Positions 23,158 to 32,128 of a stretch of 48,920 bases of DNA are shown here, piece after piece (within the stretch, counting starts at the first letter, position 1; every line of letters starts with the position of its first letter). The translations under genes were made by a program, and so were the position numbers. Source of the DNA: Pseudomonadota bacterium (GTDB lineage: Bacteria > Pseudomonadota > Alphaproteobacteria > Acetobacterales > Acetobacteraceae); contig JAKBBM010000010.1 in NCBI GenBank assembly GCA_021808545.1, forward strand, positions 1 through 48,920. The letters are read 5' to 3'. The notes beneath the pieces were generated by a model that searched no databases, had not been told where the DNA came from, and saw only the letters and a list, made by a program, of their open reading frames with translations.

Positions 23158-23970
23158 ATGTCCAAACCCCCCATTCCCGGTGCCGGCAAAAAAGAAGAGA
23201 AACACCCCAATCATGAGCGCTGGGTGATCTCTTATGCCGATTTGCTCACGCTGCTGCTGGCGGTTTTCGTGGTGCTTTACGCCTCTTCCACGCGCAACAA
23301 ACATAAAGAGGATGAAATCACCAAGGCCTTCATCAAGGCCTTTCATGGCGCGCCGCTGCCCATTGTCACCAAACCCTCCGGCTCCATGGGGATTTTGCAC
23401 AACCAGCCCGCGCTGATTCCAAAAACGGTGGAATCGCCTCGCTCGGCCGCGAGCAAGCTGCCGAAGAATCTCGAGCATCAGCTCTCGCAAGCCATGAAAA
23501 CGCTGCAAGCATTGCAGCTCAAACTCTCAGCCTTGTTTCAGCCGATGATCGACAAGCACCAAGTCTCGATGACGAGCACACCGTTAACGCTGACCATCCA
23601 GCTCGACGCCTCGGTGCTGTTTGATTCCGGCGATGATACGCTGCGCCCCGAGGCGGCGACGCTGCTGAAGAAAGTGGCGGCCGGGCTCACAAACCTGCCG
23701 CCGCAATATCGCATCGTCGTGCAGGGCTATACCGACAATAAACCGATCAGCACGCCCAAATTCCCCTCCAATTGGTCGCTTTCGGCCGAGCGCGCGGTGA
23801 GCGTGGTGGCGCTGTTCCGCGATGCCGGGGTGAGCGGCGATCAGCTGGCGGCGGAAGGATTTGGCGAATTCGCGCCTATAGCCAGCAACAAGACCGAAGC
23901 CGGGCGGGCGCAAAACCGCCGTGTGGTGGTGGTGGTGCGCGCGCCCGCGCCAAATGTGAAAGAACATTGA
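23158..23970 (+). CDS. motB: MotB-type stator protein (MotD-like)
   Basis: This is a 270-residue protein with one N-terminal membrane span (about 23-43). Asp28 in ISYADLLTLLLAVFVVLYA is the proton-binding residue. The NHERWVISYAD context resembles MotD. The C-terminal half (about 135-260) is an OmpA-like peptidoglycan-binding domain with LFDSGDDTLRPEA, VQGYTDNKPIS and NRRVVVVV. It anchors the stator to the cell wall. It is translated just after motA and before a small unknown membrane protein. Confidence 0.93.
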   Translation: MSKPPIPGAGKKEEKHPNHERWVISYADLLTLLLAVFVVLYASSTRNKHKEDEITKAFIKAFHGAPLPIVTKPSGSMGILHNQPALIPKTVESPRSAASKLPKNLEHQLSQAMKTLQALQLKLSALFQPMIDKHQVSMTSTPLTLTIQLDASVLFDSGDDTLRPEAATLLKKVAAGLTNLPPQYRIVVQGYTDNKPISTPKFPSNWSLSAERAVSVVALFRDAGVSGDQLAAEGFGEFAPIASNKTEAGRAQNRRVVVVVRAPAPNVKEH

Positions 23971-23980
23971 GGAGGACGCC

Positions 23981-24262
23981 ATGGGCAAAGGCAAATCCAC
24001 GAAAAAACAGAAACTCATGAGCCCCTTCATGCTGGTGCTGGCGGCGATGACGGCCTGGGCGGCAACGCATGAACCGGCGCATTTGAATATGGGCAGCACC
24101 GGCGTGTGGCTGCTGGAGGCACTGGCCGTGGCATTGCTGGTGCGCGCGGGGCTGGCGTTGCTGGCCCCCTTGCTGGGTATGGCGGGCGCGTTGGCGGGGC
24201 GCTTATGGCAGGATGCGCGCGGCACGCACGCCCATGGCGGCCATCATGGGGGCGAGGCATGA
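23981..24262 (+). CDS. Small membrane protein of unknown function between motB and fliH
   Basis: This is a 93-residue protein that I do not recognise. It starts with a basic, Lys-rich stretch (MGKGKSTKKQK). A hydrophobic segment (about 14-29) and a longer one (about 41-75) follow, suggesting two or three membrane spans, and then a His/Gly-rich tail (THAHGGHHGGEA). A strong Shine-Dalgarno (GAGGAGGAC) lies just before the ATG, and the stop overlaps fliH by 4 bases. The real fliH starts at 24259, so this is a separate gene, not an extension. Its place suggests a stator or export accessory role, but there is no direct evidence. Confidence 0.7.
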   Translation: MGKGKSTKKQKLMSPFMLVLAAMTAWAATHEPAHLNMGSTGVWLLEALAVALLVRAGLALLAPLLGMAGALAGRLWQDARGTHAHGGHHGGEA

Positions 24263-24921
24263 GCTTTGTGACTGTCTCGCGCCGCAAGAACCAGGCCTTT
24301 GTGCAGGCGGTATTGGCGCAGGATGCGGCCGATCTGGCGGCGCAGGAGGCCGAGATCGCGCGGCGGGTGCGCCAGGAAGTGACGAAATTGCGTGACAAGG
24401 CCGAGGCCGAGGCAATAGCCGCGGCGCAGGCGGCGGCACAGGCTGAACTGGCCCCGCGCCAGGCGGCGCTGGAGACGGCGATTGCGGCACTGCAGGAGGC
24501 CACGGCCCAGCTTGCCGCGCCGCTCGCGCAAAAGGAACGCGATCTCGCCGATCTGGTCACTGAGCTTGGTTTTTTGCTGGCCCGCCACATTATTGGCGCC
24601 GAGGCCACGGCCAGCCCGGCCAGCCTGCAAGCCCTGGTCACACGGCTGCTGGACGAGGCGGCGGCCGAACGCGGCCCACGCCAGAGCTTGCGCCTGCGCC
24701 TGAACCCGGCCGATTGCGCGCATCTGGCCGCGCATCTGCCTGCCGATACGGCCGCGTTGTGCGCGGACGATAAAATTGCCCCGGGCGGCGCCGTGGTGGA
24801 ACTGATCGCGCCCGAAGGCGACCCGCTGGACAGAGTTGAATGGGACGCGACCCTGCCTGGGCGGCTGGATGCGGTACGCACCGGGCTTGATCTGCCCGGC
24901 CCGGATGGCGGTGCGCCATGA
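24259..24921 (+). CDS. fliH: FliH, regulator of the export ATPase
   Basis: This is a 220-residue protein from the ATG at 24259. The frame continues upstream but runs through the preceding gene. Residues about 20-100 form a long Ala/Glu/Arg coiled coil. The C-terminal part (about 105-205) resembles the FliH/V-ATPase E-subunit fold, with LLARHIIGAEATASPASLQA and VELIAPEGDPLDRVEWD. FliH holds FliI, links it to the C-ring through FliN, and limits its ATPase activity. It lies immediately before fliI and overlaps it by 4 bases. Similarity is typical of this fast-evolving family: moderate motifs, strong context. Confidence 0.85.
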   Translation: MSFVTVSRRKNQAFVQAVLAQDAADLAAQEAEIARRVRQEVTKLRDKAEAEAIAAAQAAAQAELAPRQAALETAIAALQEATAQLAAPLAQKERDLADLVTELGFLLARHIIGAEATASPASLQALVTRLLDEAAAERGPRQSLRLRLNPADCAHLAAHLPADTAALCADDKIAPGGAVVELIAPEGDPLDRVEWDATLPGRLDAVRTGLDLPGPDGGAP

Positions 24922-26261
24922 TCACGCGCGACGCCTTGCATGAGCGCGTGATGGAGCGTGTGCAGAGCGCGCTGGCGGCCGACCCGGTGCGGCGCTTTGG
25001 CCGCATTGTGCGCTCTAATGGCGAGGTGCTGCATGCCAGCGGCATTCGCGCGCCCATTGGCTCGCGCTGCCTGATCGAGATGGGCCCGGGTGCCGCGCTG
25101 CCGGCCGAAGTGGTCGGGTTTGAGGAAGGGGCGCTGCTGGTGATGCCCGAGCAGGGCACGCGCGGGGTGGCGCGCGGGGCGCGGGTGCATGTGCAGGCGC
25201 AGGCGCCCGCCCCCATGGTGGGCGGGGCCTTGCTGGGGCGGATTCTGGATGCGCGGGGTCAGCCGCTGGATGGCTTGCCGCCGCCGCGTGCCGGGCACCC
25301 CTGGCCGCTTTTGGGCCGGCCGATCAATCCCATGGCGCGCCAGCGGATCGAGAGCGTGTTCGATGTCGGGGTCGGCTCGGTCAATGCGCTCACGACATTG
25401 GGACGCGGCATGCGCGTGGGGCTGTTCGCGGGCTCGGGTGTTGGCAAGACCACCCTGCTTGGCATGATGGCCCGCCATGCCCGCGCGGATGTGGTGGTGG
25501 TGGGCATGATCGGCGAGCGCGGCCGCGAGATCCGTGAATTCATCGAGGATCATCTGGGCGAGGCGCGCGCGCGCGCGGTGGTCATTGCCTCGCCGGCGGA
25601 CGATACCGCTTTGGGCCGCGTGCATGGCGCCTACCGCGCGGCCTGTGTCGCGGAATATTTCCGCGCCCAGGGCCAGCATGTGCTGCTGCTGGTTGACAGT
25701 CTCACGCGCCTGGCCATGGGCTTGCGCGAGATTGGCCTGGCCGTGGGCGAGCCGCCAGCGACCAAAGGTTATCCGCCCTCGGTGTTCGGCGCGCTCTCGG
25801 CCTATGTCGAGCGGGCGGGCAATGGCGCTGCCGGGCAGGGCTCGGTTACCGCCATTTATACCGTGCTGGTGGAGGGGGACGACCATGTCGGTGATCCGGT
25901 GGCCGATACCGCCCGCTCGGTGTTGGATGGTCATATTGTGCTCTCGCGCGCCATGGCCGAAGCCGCGATTTACCCGCCGATTGACATTACCGCCTCGCTC
26001 TCGCGGCCCATGCCAGCCCTGGTGGCGCCCGCGCACATGCAGCTGGCCACGCGGTTTCGCGCATTATGGGCGCATCGGCGCGAGAAGCAGGACATTATCG
26101 ATCTGGGCGCCTACGCCCCCGGGCGCGACCCGCTGCTGGACGAGGCGATCCGCCGCGCCCCGGCGATGGAAACAGTGCTGCGCCAGGGCATGCATGACGG
26201 GGTGGATCTGGCGGCGGCGATTGCCGCCCTGCACGGCGCGCTGGCGCAGGAGGCGGCATGA
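24918..26261 (+). CDS. fliI: FliI, flagellar export ATPase
   Basis: This is a 447-residue F1-beta-like ATPase. Walker A is GSGVGKTT at residues 172-179 and Walker B is HVLLLVDSLTR. The sequence VGMIGERGREIREFIEDHLG carries the catalytic Glu, and TKGYPPSVFGALSAYVERAG is the conserved type III ATPase motif. The N-terminal domain (about 25-95) is the hexamer beta-barrel. FliI forms a hexamer under the gate with FliH and FliJ and helps release substrates from chaperones. It overlaps both fliH and fliJ by 4 bases. Confidence 0.97.
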   Translation: MITRDALHERVMERVQSALAADPVRRFGRIVRSNGEVLHASGIRAPIGSRCLIEMGPGAALPAEVVGFEEGALLVMPEQGTRGVARGARVHVQAQAPAPMVGGALLGRILDARGQPLDGLPPPRAGHPWPLLGRPINPMARQRIESVFDVGVGSVNALTTLGRGMRVGLFAGSGVGKTTLLGMMARHARADVVVVGMIGERGREIREFIEDHLGEARARAVVIASPADDTALGRVHGAYRAACVAEYFRAQGQHVLLLVDSLTRLAMGLREIGLAVGEPPATKGYPPSVFGALSAYVERAGNGAAGQGSVTAIYTVLVEGDDHVGDPVADTARSVLDGHIVLSRAMAEAAIYPPIDITASLSRPMPALVAPAHMQLATRFRALWAHRREKQDIIDLGAYAPGRDPLLDEAIRRAPAMETVLRQGMHDGVDLAAAIAALHGALAQEAA

Positions 26262-26671
26262 AACCCAGCATGATCGCGCGGCTGGATTTGCTGGCGGCGG
26301 CACGCGAGGCGGGGCTGTTGGAGCAGGTGCGCCAGCATAGCGCCACCCTGGCGCGCGGGCAGGCGCAAGATGAGGTGCTGGCCGCTTACCGCGCGCGCCT
26401 GAGCGAGAGCTGGCGCCATGGCGCGCCGGTGGCCGCGGCCCAGGCGCGCATAGCTGAACATTTCGCCAGCGGGGCCGAGGCAGTGGCGGAGCAGATCGCG
26501 CAAATGCGGGCCGAGGCGCAGGCCCGTCTGGCTCATGCCGCCGATGAACTGGCCGTCTTGCGCGCGCACCGGCGGCAATTGGCCAATCGCTTGGCCGAGG
26601 CCGCGCGCGCGGCCGGGACACAAGCCGAACAAAAGGCCGAGCGCACGCGTATCTGGCGGCGACGCCCGTGA
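26258..26671 (+). CDS. fliJ: FliJ-like export chaperone
   Basis: This is a 137-residue, highly charged, Ala/Arg/Glu-rich protein predicted to be almost wholly coiled coil (two long helices, about 5-60 and 70-130), the FliJ fold. FliJ is the central stalk in the FliI hexamer and also recycles chaperones to FlhA. Sequence identity in this family is low, so the call rests on size, coiled-coil nature and its place directly after fliI with a 4-base overlap. It is followed by a 67-base gap before flgL, the first real break since fliE. Confidence 0.78.
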   Translation: MKPSMIARLDLLAAAREAGLLEQVRQHSATLARGQAQDEVLAAYRARLSESWRHGAPVAAAQARIAEHFASGAEAVAEQIAQMRAEAQARLAHAADELAVLRAHRRQLANRLAEAARAAGTQAEQKAERTRIWRRRP

Positions 26672-26738
26672 GACCGCCCTTCTTACAGATCGAGGAACGA
26701 TTTTTTCCGGCGCGCGGCGCCGATCGAGGAGACCAAAA

Positions 26739-27956
26739 ATGGACCTGAGCTTTTATTCCAATTTCTCCAACTCCCTGGCGGCGCAGGAAGCGCAGATCAA
26801 TAAGCTGCAGCAGCAGATCTCAACCGGCCTGTCGGTGCAGACCCCCGACCAGAATCCCGCCGCCTATGAGACCGCGGCCCTGGGGACCGCCCAGGTCAGC
26901 CGCCTGGCCAACGACAATACCACCCAGGCGGCCATCCAGGTGCAGCTGGGCAGTGTGAACAATGCTTACAGCGCCACCACCGCGCTCTTTAACAATGTGC
27001 AAACTATTGTCGAACAGGCGCTCAACGGCACCACCAATTCGCAGAACATGAACGCGCTGGCCGGGCAGGTGAAGTCGGCCATGCAGCAGCTTTTGGCCAT
27101 CGGTAACACCACGGCGCCCAATGGCACCTATCTGTTTGGCGGCTCGCGCGCGGGGCTCGCCCCGTTCCAGGCCAATTCCAGCGGCAATATCGTTTATTTT
27201 GGCGATGGCGGCCAAAGCCAGGCGACAATCGCGCAGGCGGCCACGGCCAGCACCATCGCCAATGGCGATGTGTTTGTGTCTTCCCTGCAGGGCGATGGCA
27301 CCTCCAGCATCACCGCCGCCAGCAGCAATGGCGGCAGCGGGCAGATTTTGCCGCAAGGCGTGGTCAATGCCGCCGCGGCCACCGCCTTTCAGCAGGGAAC
27401 GTCGCCGATCACGGTCAGTTTTTCCACCAGCGGCACGCAAACCACTTATACCGCAACGCAAGGTGGCTCCACCATCGCCAGCGGCCCGCTGACCAGCTCT
27501 GGCACCAGTGGCACAAGCGTGCAGCTTGCCGGGGTGGATTACCAGATTACCGGCCAGCCAGCCTCGGGCGATAGTTTCACCATCGCGCCGGCGCGGCCGC
27601 AATCGGCCTTCACGCTGCTCAAGAATCTTTACACCGCGCTGGCCAATGCCGGCAGCACGCCCTCGCAAGTGGCGCAGACCAACCAGGTGCTGAACCAAAG
27701 CCTGGCCGGGCTGGCGCAATATCAACAGGCGGTGACCACGGCGCAGGCGCAGAACGGGGTGACGCTGCAGGCCATTAGCGCGGCTGCGGCGGGCAACACC
27801 AACCAATCCACCGAGGCGCAGACCACCGTGCAGAATGCGGTGGCGGTGAACATGCCCTCGGCCATTGCCTCGCTGGACCAGACCCTCACCGCCCTGCAGG
27901 CCGCGATGAAGACATTCGGCAATGTGCAGAGCCTTAGCCTATTCAATTACGTTTAA
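26739..27956 (+). CDS. flgL: FlgL, hook-associated protein 3
   Basis: This is a 405-residue axial protein from the ATG at 26739, preceded by GAGGAGA; the longer upstream frame overlaps fliJ. The N-terminal helix (SLAAQEAQINKLQQQISTGL, then PDQNPAAYETA) and C-terminal helix (SAIASLDQTLTALQAAMKTF) are the paired flagellin-type D0 regions. FlgL forms the second hook-filament junction layer. Its separation from flgK, which is in the minus-strand operon, is unusual but not unknown. It begins the late-gene stretch leading to fliC and is followed 21 bases later by the large transferase gene. Confidence 0.92.
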   Translation: MDLSFYSNFSNSLAAQEAQINKLQQQISTGLSVQTPDQNPAAYETAALGTAQVSRLANDNTTQAAIQVQLGSVNNAYSATTALFNNVQTIVEQALNGTTNSQNMNALAGQVKSAMQQLLAIGNTTAPNGTYLFGGSRAGLAPFQANSSGNIVYFGDGGQSQATIAQAATASTIANGDVFVSSLQGDGTSSITAASSNGGSGQILPQGVVNAAAATAFQQGTSPITVSFSTSGTQTTYTATQGGSTIASGPLTSSGTSGTSVQLAGVDYQITGQPASGDSFTIAPARPQSAFTLLKNLYTALANAGSTPSQVAQTNQVLNQSLAGLAQYQQAVTTAQAQNGVTLQAISAAAAGNTNQSTEAQTTVQNAVAVNMPSAIASLDQTLTALQAAMKTFGNVQSLSLFNYV

Positions 27957-27977
27957 CCCCGGCCAAGGAGCAGGCCC

Positions 27978-30900
27978 GTGTCCAACGCCATTTTCATTGT
28001 CGGCTATTATCGCAGCGGCACCTCGGCCTTGTCCGGGGCACTCTCACGCTTAGGCGTGAAATTCTATAACGAGGCCGACCCGAACGAGCATAACCCGCTC
28101 GGCTTTTACGAAATTCCGGAGCTGATCGAATATGATGTCGATCTGTTCAACCGCCTTGGCGTGGATTGGACCGATGTGCGCGGCCTGCCCGCGGGCTGGG
28201 CTGAGCGCGCCGATTTGGCGGGCATGCTCTCGCGGCTGGAGGAGATCTTGCGCCGGCGCTTTCCGCCCACAGAGGCGCTCTGGGGGCTGAAACATCCGCA
28301 TTTGTGCCGGACCTTGCCCTTGTATGAACGCGCTGCCCGCCAGGCCGGGCACGATCTGCGCATCGCCCATATTTTCCGCGATCCCTGGACCGCCGCCTTC
28401 AGCCAGCAGCACAAAAACGGGCTGGCCCGCGCGCACGCGCTACTGCTGTGGATGAGCTATGTCACCTCGGCTGAGCGTCTGGCCCGGCATTTGCCGCGCT
28501 GCTGGCTCACCTATCAGGATTTGCTGGCCAGCCCCGAGGTGGAGTTACGCCGGCTGGGAGGGGAGCTTGGTCTTGATTTTGGCGCGGCGGGGGCGGATGG
28601 CTGGCAGGCGGCCTCGTCTTATCTCACCGGCCAGCTCAACCGCAGCGAGACGCTCACGCGCGAAGGGCTGGCCAAGCCGCTGCGCGCGCTGGTCGAAGAA
28701 ACGTGGGAGGCGATTCTCAACCGCCGGTTCACGCCGGATCTGTGGGATGAATTCGCCGCCGGTACGGCCGATCTGGTCGGCTTCCTGACCGAAATTGGGG
28801 CGAGCCGCGGGCGGGTGATCCCGGCTCTGGCGGGCTCGCTGGCGCCTGGCATTGTGCGGATTGCCGCACCGGCCGAAGCGCTGCGCCCGCCCGAGCGCGA
28901 GGATGAGGGCGCGCGCATCCGGCTGGCGGCGCTGGAGGATGCGGCGGGCCTGCTGCCGCGCGTGAGCGTGATCATCGCCGCCCCATCCCGGCGCGCCCAT
29001 GCGGTGAACGACACGCTGGCGAGCTTGCGCGCGCAATGGCGGGCGCCGGACCAGATCATGGTGCTCAGCGCCGATCCGCTGACCCTGCCCGACACGCCAT
29101 GTGAAAGGGTGGCGGCGACACCAGGCGCGATGACGCAGGCGCTGTGCGCCGCGGTGAACCACGCGGCAGAAACGGCCGATTATGTCGCCGTGTTGAATGC
29201 GGGCGACACGCTGACCCCGGATGCCTGCCTGCGTTTTGCCCTCTGTGCCGCGCAAAGCGGGGTGGAGATGATCTATTGCGACGAGATGGTCCCGCGCGAG
29301 GGCGGTGCTTGGGTACGGCGCAAGCCGGGTTGGGATGTCACGCGGCTGCGCCAGGCGGCCTATATTGGTGATTGGGTCTGGTACGGCGCCAAGGCCCTGC
29401 GCGCGGCCGGCGGGTTGGACCCGGCCCGCGCGGGGGCCGAGGAATATGATCTGCAATTGCGCCTGGCCGAGCAGGAAGCAATGGTGACACGCCTGCCCGA
29501 GGCGCTGTTCACCCGCGCGCCCGAGAGCCGGCGCGACGATATCCTTCCCGACGAATTCTGCACCCGCGCGGCCGAGGCGCTGCAAGCGCATCTGGCGCGC
29601 GCTGGCCTGCTGGCTCAGGTGCAGGCGCGCCAATATGCGGGGCTGTTCCATCATTCGCGCGAACTGGCCGATCCCGGCACCAGCATCATCATGTTGTGCG
29701 ATGGCGGCGATATTCCGCGGCTCGACCAATGGTTGACCACGCTGCTCACCGGCCCGGCGCTGAGCGGGCCCATCATCCTTGCCGGCGCTGCGCTGGAGCC
29801 GGGGCTGGTCAATTACCTCACCACGGTCACGCAGCAGGGAGTGGCGCTGGAAGGTAAGGTGCTGGCGGTGCCGCCCGCACCGGATTTGCGCCCGGGATCA
29901 GCGCTGAAAGCGGCTCTGGCGCTGGTGCCAACCGCGCTGGTGGCGGTGTTGGATGTGCGGGCCATGCCGGTTACGCCGCTATGGGCCGAGGGGCTGCGCG
30001 CCCGTCTGGCCGACCCCAAGGTGGCGATGGCCGGGGCGCGCCTGCTGGTGCCGCTCGGCAACGAGGCCGAGCAGGCGCAGGTGCAAGGGCCGATTGTGCT
30101 GGGCGCCGATACGCGGCTGGGGGCGGGGCATTTGCCGGATGATCCGGGCCCTGGCGGCTGGCTGCTGGTGGACCAGGAGGCCAGTGCTCTTAGCCCGCCC
30201 GGCCTGCTGGCGCGCACAGAGGCGTTGCGCGCATGCGCCATACCGGACGATTTGGCGGGCGATGCGCTCTGGATTACGCTGGGCGCACAGCTGCGCCAGC
30301 GCGGCGGGCGGCTGGTCTGGACACCGGATGTCTCCTTTTTGGCCCCGGCCGAGCTGGTGCGGGTGGATGCGGCGCATGAGGCGCGCCGCCATGACGCGGC
30401 ATTGCCCTGGGCGGATCCGTACCACCATCCGGCCTTGTCGCTGCATGGCGATTTGCTGGCACCCGAGCCGCGCAACGGGCTGATCCGCTCTTATCCCGCC
30501 GATCCGCGCAGCCTGCTGCTGAGCGGCGGACCCGAGCCGGGGGCTTGCGTGCTGAACGCGGCGCGCGCCTTGCGGCGTCTGGGCTCTTTGGAGGCGGATT
30601 GGGCGCCCGAGCGGCCCGATGCGGCTGATTTGGGCCGGCGCGCGGCCAATGGCTGGGTGCGCGTGAATCCAGCACGCCCGGCGCAGCCTTTCAGCCCGCC
30701 TTACCGGGCCGTGTTCACCGCCCCGCCAGAGCCCGAGGCCCTGCCCGTGCTGGCCGAGGCGGCGGAACTTTACGCGACCTCGCCCGCCCTGGCGGCGATG
30801 CTGCGCCCGCTTGTCCCAGCAGGCCGGCAGGTGCGGCTATGGCGCCCGGCTTTATATCGCCCGCTTTGGGCCGATCTTAAAATCGGCATCGGGCTGAACA

Positions 30901-31415
30901 CCAAGCCGCGTATTCTGTGGGTGGATGAGGGCATGACCCCGCCTTGGATCGCGGAGCTGATGAACAGCGTGCTGGAGAGCGCGTCCTGGATTGTGGTTGA
31001 GCGGGCCGGGTCGAGCTATTCCGGCTCCGTCTCGCGCATTCAGCCGCCGGATTCCGAATATGGTTGGGCCCAGGCCATGGCCGAGCTGGGGCCGCAAATT
31101 CTCATCCGCCCGGCCGGGGATGCCGCCCATGCCGACCATTACCCCGCCTTGCTGGCGGCGGCGGCGGGCTGCCATGTGCTGGTGGATGAGCGGCTGGATC
31201 TGCCTTCGGGTTTTGCCGCCGCGCGTTTGCCAGCCACCCCCGAAGCCTGGGTGAGGGCGCTGCAACAAGCGATTGCCGACTTGCCGGAGACGCTGCGCCG
31301 CGGCCAGGCGATGCGCGCCGCCGCCCTGGCCTTGCCCTCGATCGAGGAAAACCTGCCGCCCTGGGCTAATTTAGAGCCGGATGGGGCTTTTGCCCTGTCC
31401 CGTGCCGCGGAATAG
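27978..31415 (+). CDS. Giant sulfotransferase-glycosyltransferase multidomain protein, candidate flagellin modifier
   Basis: This is a 1145-residue soluble protein with no signal peptide or membrane span. Residues 1-270 look like a sulfotransferase: FIVGYYRSGTSAL at 6-18 fits the 5'-phosphosulfate loop, and HIFRDPWTAAFSQQHKNG near 130-147 fits the second phosphate-binding motif with Arg and Ser. Residues about 325-540 begin VSVIIAAPSRRA and contain VAVLNAGDTLTPDA, as in GT2 glycosyltransferases. Residues about 565-800 hold a second GT2-like region (GARLLVPLGNEAEQAQVQGP). The C-terminal about 300 residues resemble a GT4-type half. It lies between flgL and flgA-fliC, so modification of flagellin is the most economical role, but substrates are unknown and some domains may be inactive. 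Confidence 0.75.
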   Translation: MSNAIFIVGYYRSGTSALSGALSRLGVKFYNEADPNEHNPLGFYEIPELIEYDVDLFNRLGVDWTDVRGLPAGWAERADLAGMLSRLEEILRRRFPPTEALWGLKHPHLCRTLPLYERAARQAGHDLRIAHIFRDPWTAAFSQQHKNGLARAHALLLWMSYVTSAERLARHLPRCWLTYQDLLASPEVELRRLGGELGLDFGAAGADGWQAASSYLTGQLNRSETLTREGLAKPLRALVEETWEAILNRRFTPDLWDEFAAGTADLVGFLTEIGASRGRVIPALAGSLAPGIVRIAAPAEALRPPEREDEGARIRLAALEDAAGLLPRVSVIIAAPSRRAHAVNDTLASLRAQWRAPDQIMVLSADPLTLPDTPCERVAATPGAMTQALCAAVNHAAETADYVAVLNAGDTLTPDACLRFALCAAQSGVEMIYCDEMVPREGGAWVRRKPGWDVTRLRQAAYIGDWVWYGAKALRAAGGLDPARAGAEEYDLQLRLAEQEAMVTRLPEALFTRAPESRRDDILPDEFCTRAAEALQAHLARAGLLAQVQARQYAGLFHHSRELADPGTSIIMLCDGGDIPRLDQWLTTLLTGPALSGPIILAGAALEPGLVNYLTTVTQQGVALEGKVLAVPPAPDLRPGSALKAALALVPTALVAVLDVRAMPVTPLWAEGLRARLADPKVAMAGARLLVPLGNEAEQAQVQGPIVLGADTRLGAGHLPDDPGPGGWLLVDQEASALSPPGLLARTEALRACAIPDDLAGDALWITLGAQLRQRGGRLVWTPDVSFLAPAELVRVDAAHEARRHDAALPWADPYHHPALSLHGDLLAPEPRNGLIRSYPADPRSLLLSGGPEPGACVLNAARALRRLGSLEADWAPERPDAADLGRRAANGWVRVNPARPAQPFSPPYRAVFTAPPEPEALPVLAEAAELYATSPALAAMLRPLVPAGRQVRLWRPALYRPLWADLKIGIGLNTKPRILWVDEGMTPPWIAELMNSVLESASWIVVERAGSSYSGSVSRIQPPDSEYGWAQAMAELGPQILIRPAGDAAHADHYPALLAAAAGCHVLVDERLDLPSGFAAARLPATPEAWVRALQQAIADLPETLRRGQAMRAAALALPSIEENLPPWANLEPDGAFALSRAAE

Positions 31416-31420
31416 CGGCC

Positions 31421-32128
31421 ATGGCCCCGTATCGCCGCATGGCCGTATGGTTGCTGCTGGCCTTGCTGGTTCCGGCCCTGGCGGGCGCGCAGATAGCCCC
31501 GTCATCGTCGCCCAAAGAGAGCGCCAAGGCGGTGGCGGTGGCGGTGTTGAAGACGGCTCAGGCGCTGGCGCCGCCGGGGGCGGTGGTAAGCGTGGGGCCG
31601 GTCGCGGGGGCGGGCTATATGCAGGCCTGCACGGCGCCGCTGGCGGTCAGACTCAGCGGGGCGCCCCCGTATGAGCAAGCCGCCGTGCGCTGCCCCAACC
31701 CGTCCTGGACCTTGTACGTCACGGTGACGCTGGCGCAGAGCGAGGCGGTGGTGGTGGCCGCGCGCCCCGTGGCGGCGGGCCAGGCGCTGACATCGGGCGA
31801 TCTGATGCTCCGGCGCGAGCCGGTGCAGGATTTCGCCGGGCGGCAGGTTTATTACGATCCGGCGCAGCTGGTTGGCGCGCAAACGGTGATGTCGCTTTCG
31901 GCGGGCATGGTGATCACGCAAAGCGCGGTGCAGGCGCCACAAGTGGTAAAGGCCGGCCAGACCGTGACGGTGCGGGTGATCAGCGGCGGCGTGCAGGTGA
32001 GCCTGGACGCGCAGGCCGACCAGAATGGGCGCGTGGGCGACACGATTTTAATGACCAACCGCGCCAGCGGCCGGCGCTTTACCGCCCTGGTTACGCCCGA
32101 TGGGCCGGTGGTGAGGCTGCAGCCATGA
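31421..32128 (+). CDS. flgA: FlgA, P-ring assembly chaperone
   Basis: This is a 235-residue exported protein with a signal peptide ending near ALAGA (residue 22); an ATG six codons later would also leave a good signal. The C-terminal half is a SAF-type domain with PVAAGQALTSGDLMLRREPV and ILMTNRASGRRFTALV, and the tail has the FlgA signature. FlgA is a periplasmic chaperone that helps FlgI form the P ring. In many relatives it sits between flgG and flgH; here it lies after the giant transferase and before fliC, an unusual place. The start is 5 bases after the transferase stop. Confidence 0.9.
   Translation: MAPYRRMAVWLLLALLVPALAGAQIAPSSSPKESAKAVAVAVLKTAQALAPPGAVVSVGPVAGAGYMQACTAPLAVRLSGAPPYEQAAVRCPNPSWTLYVTVTLAQSEAVVVAARPVAAGQALTSGDLMLRREPVQDFAGRQVYYDPAQLVGAQTVMSLSAGMVITQSAVQAPQVVKAGQTVTVRVISGGVQVSLDAQADQNGRVGDTILMTNRASGRRFTALVTPDGPVVRLQP

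Noticed and set aside
26709-26723. CGGCGC-GCG-GCGCCG hairpin between fliJ and flgL as a terminator
   Set aside because: Very short, GC-only, and the T run lies before rather than after the stem.
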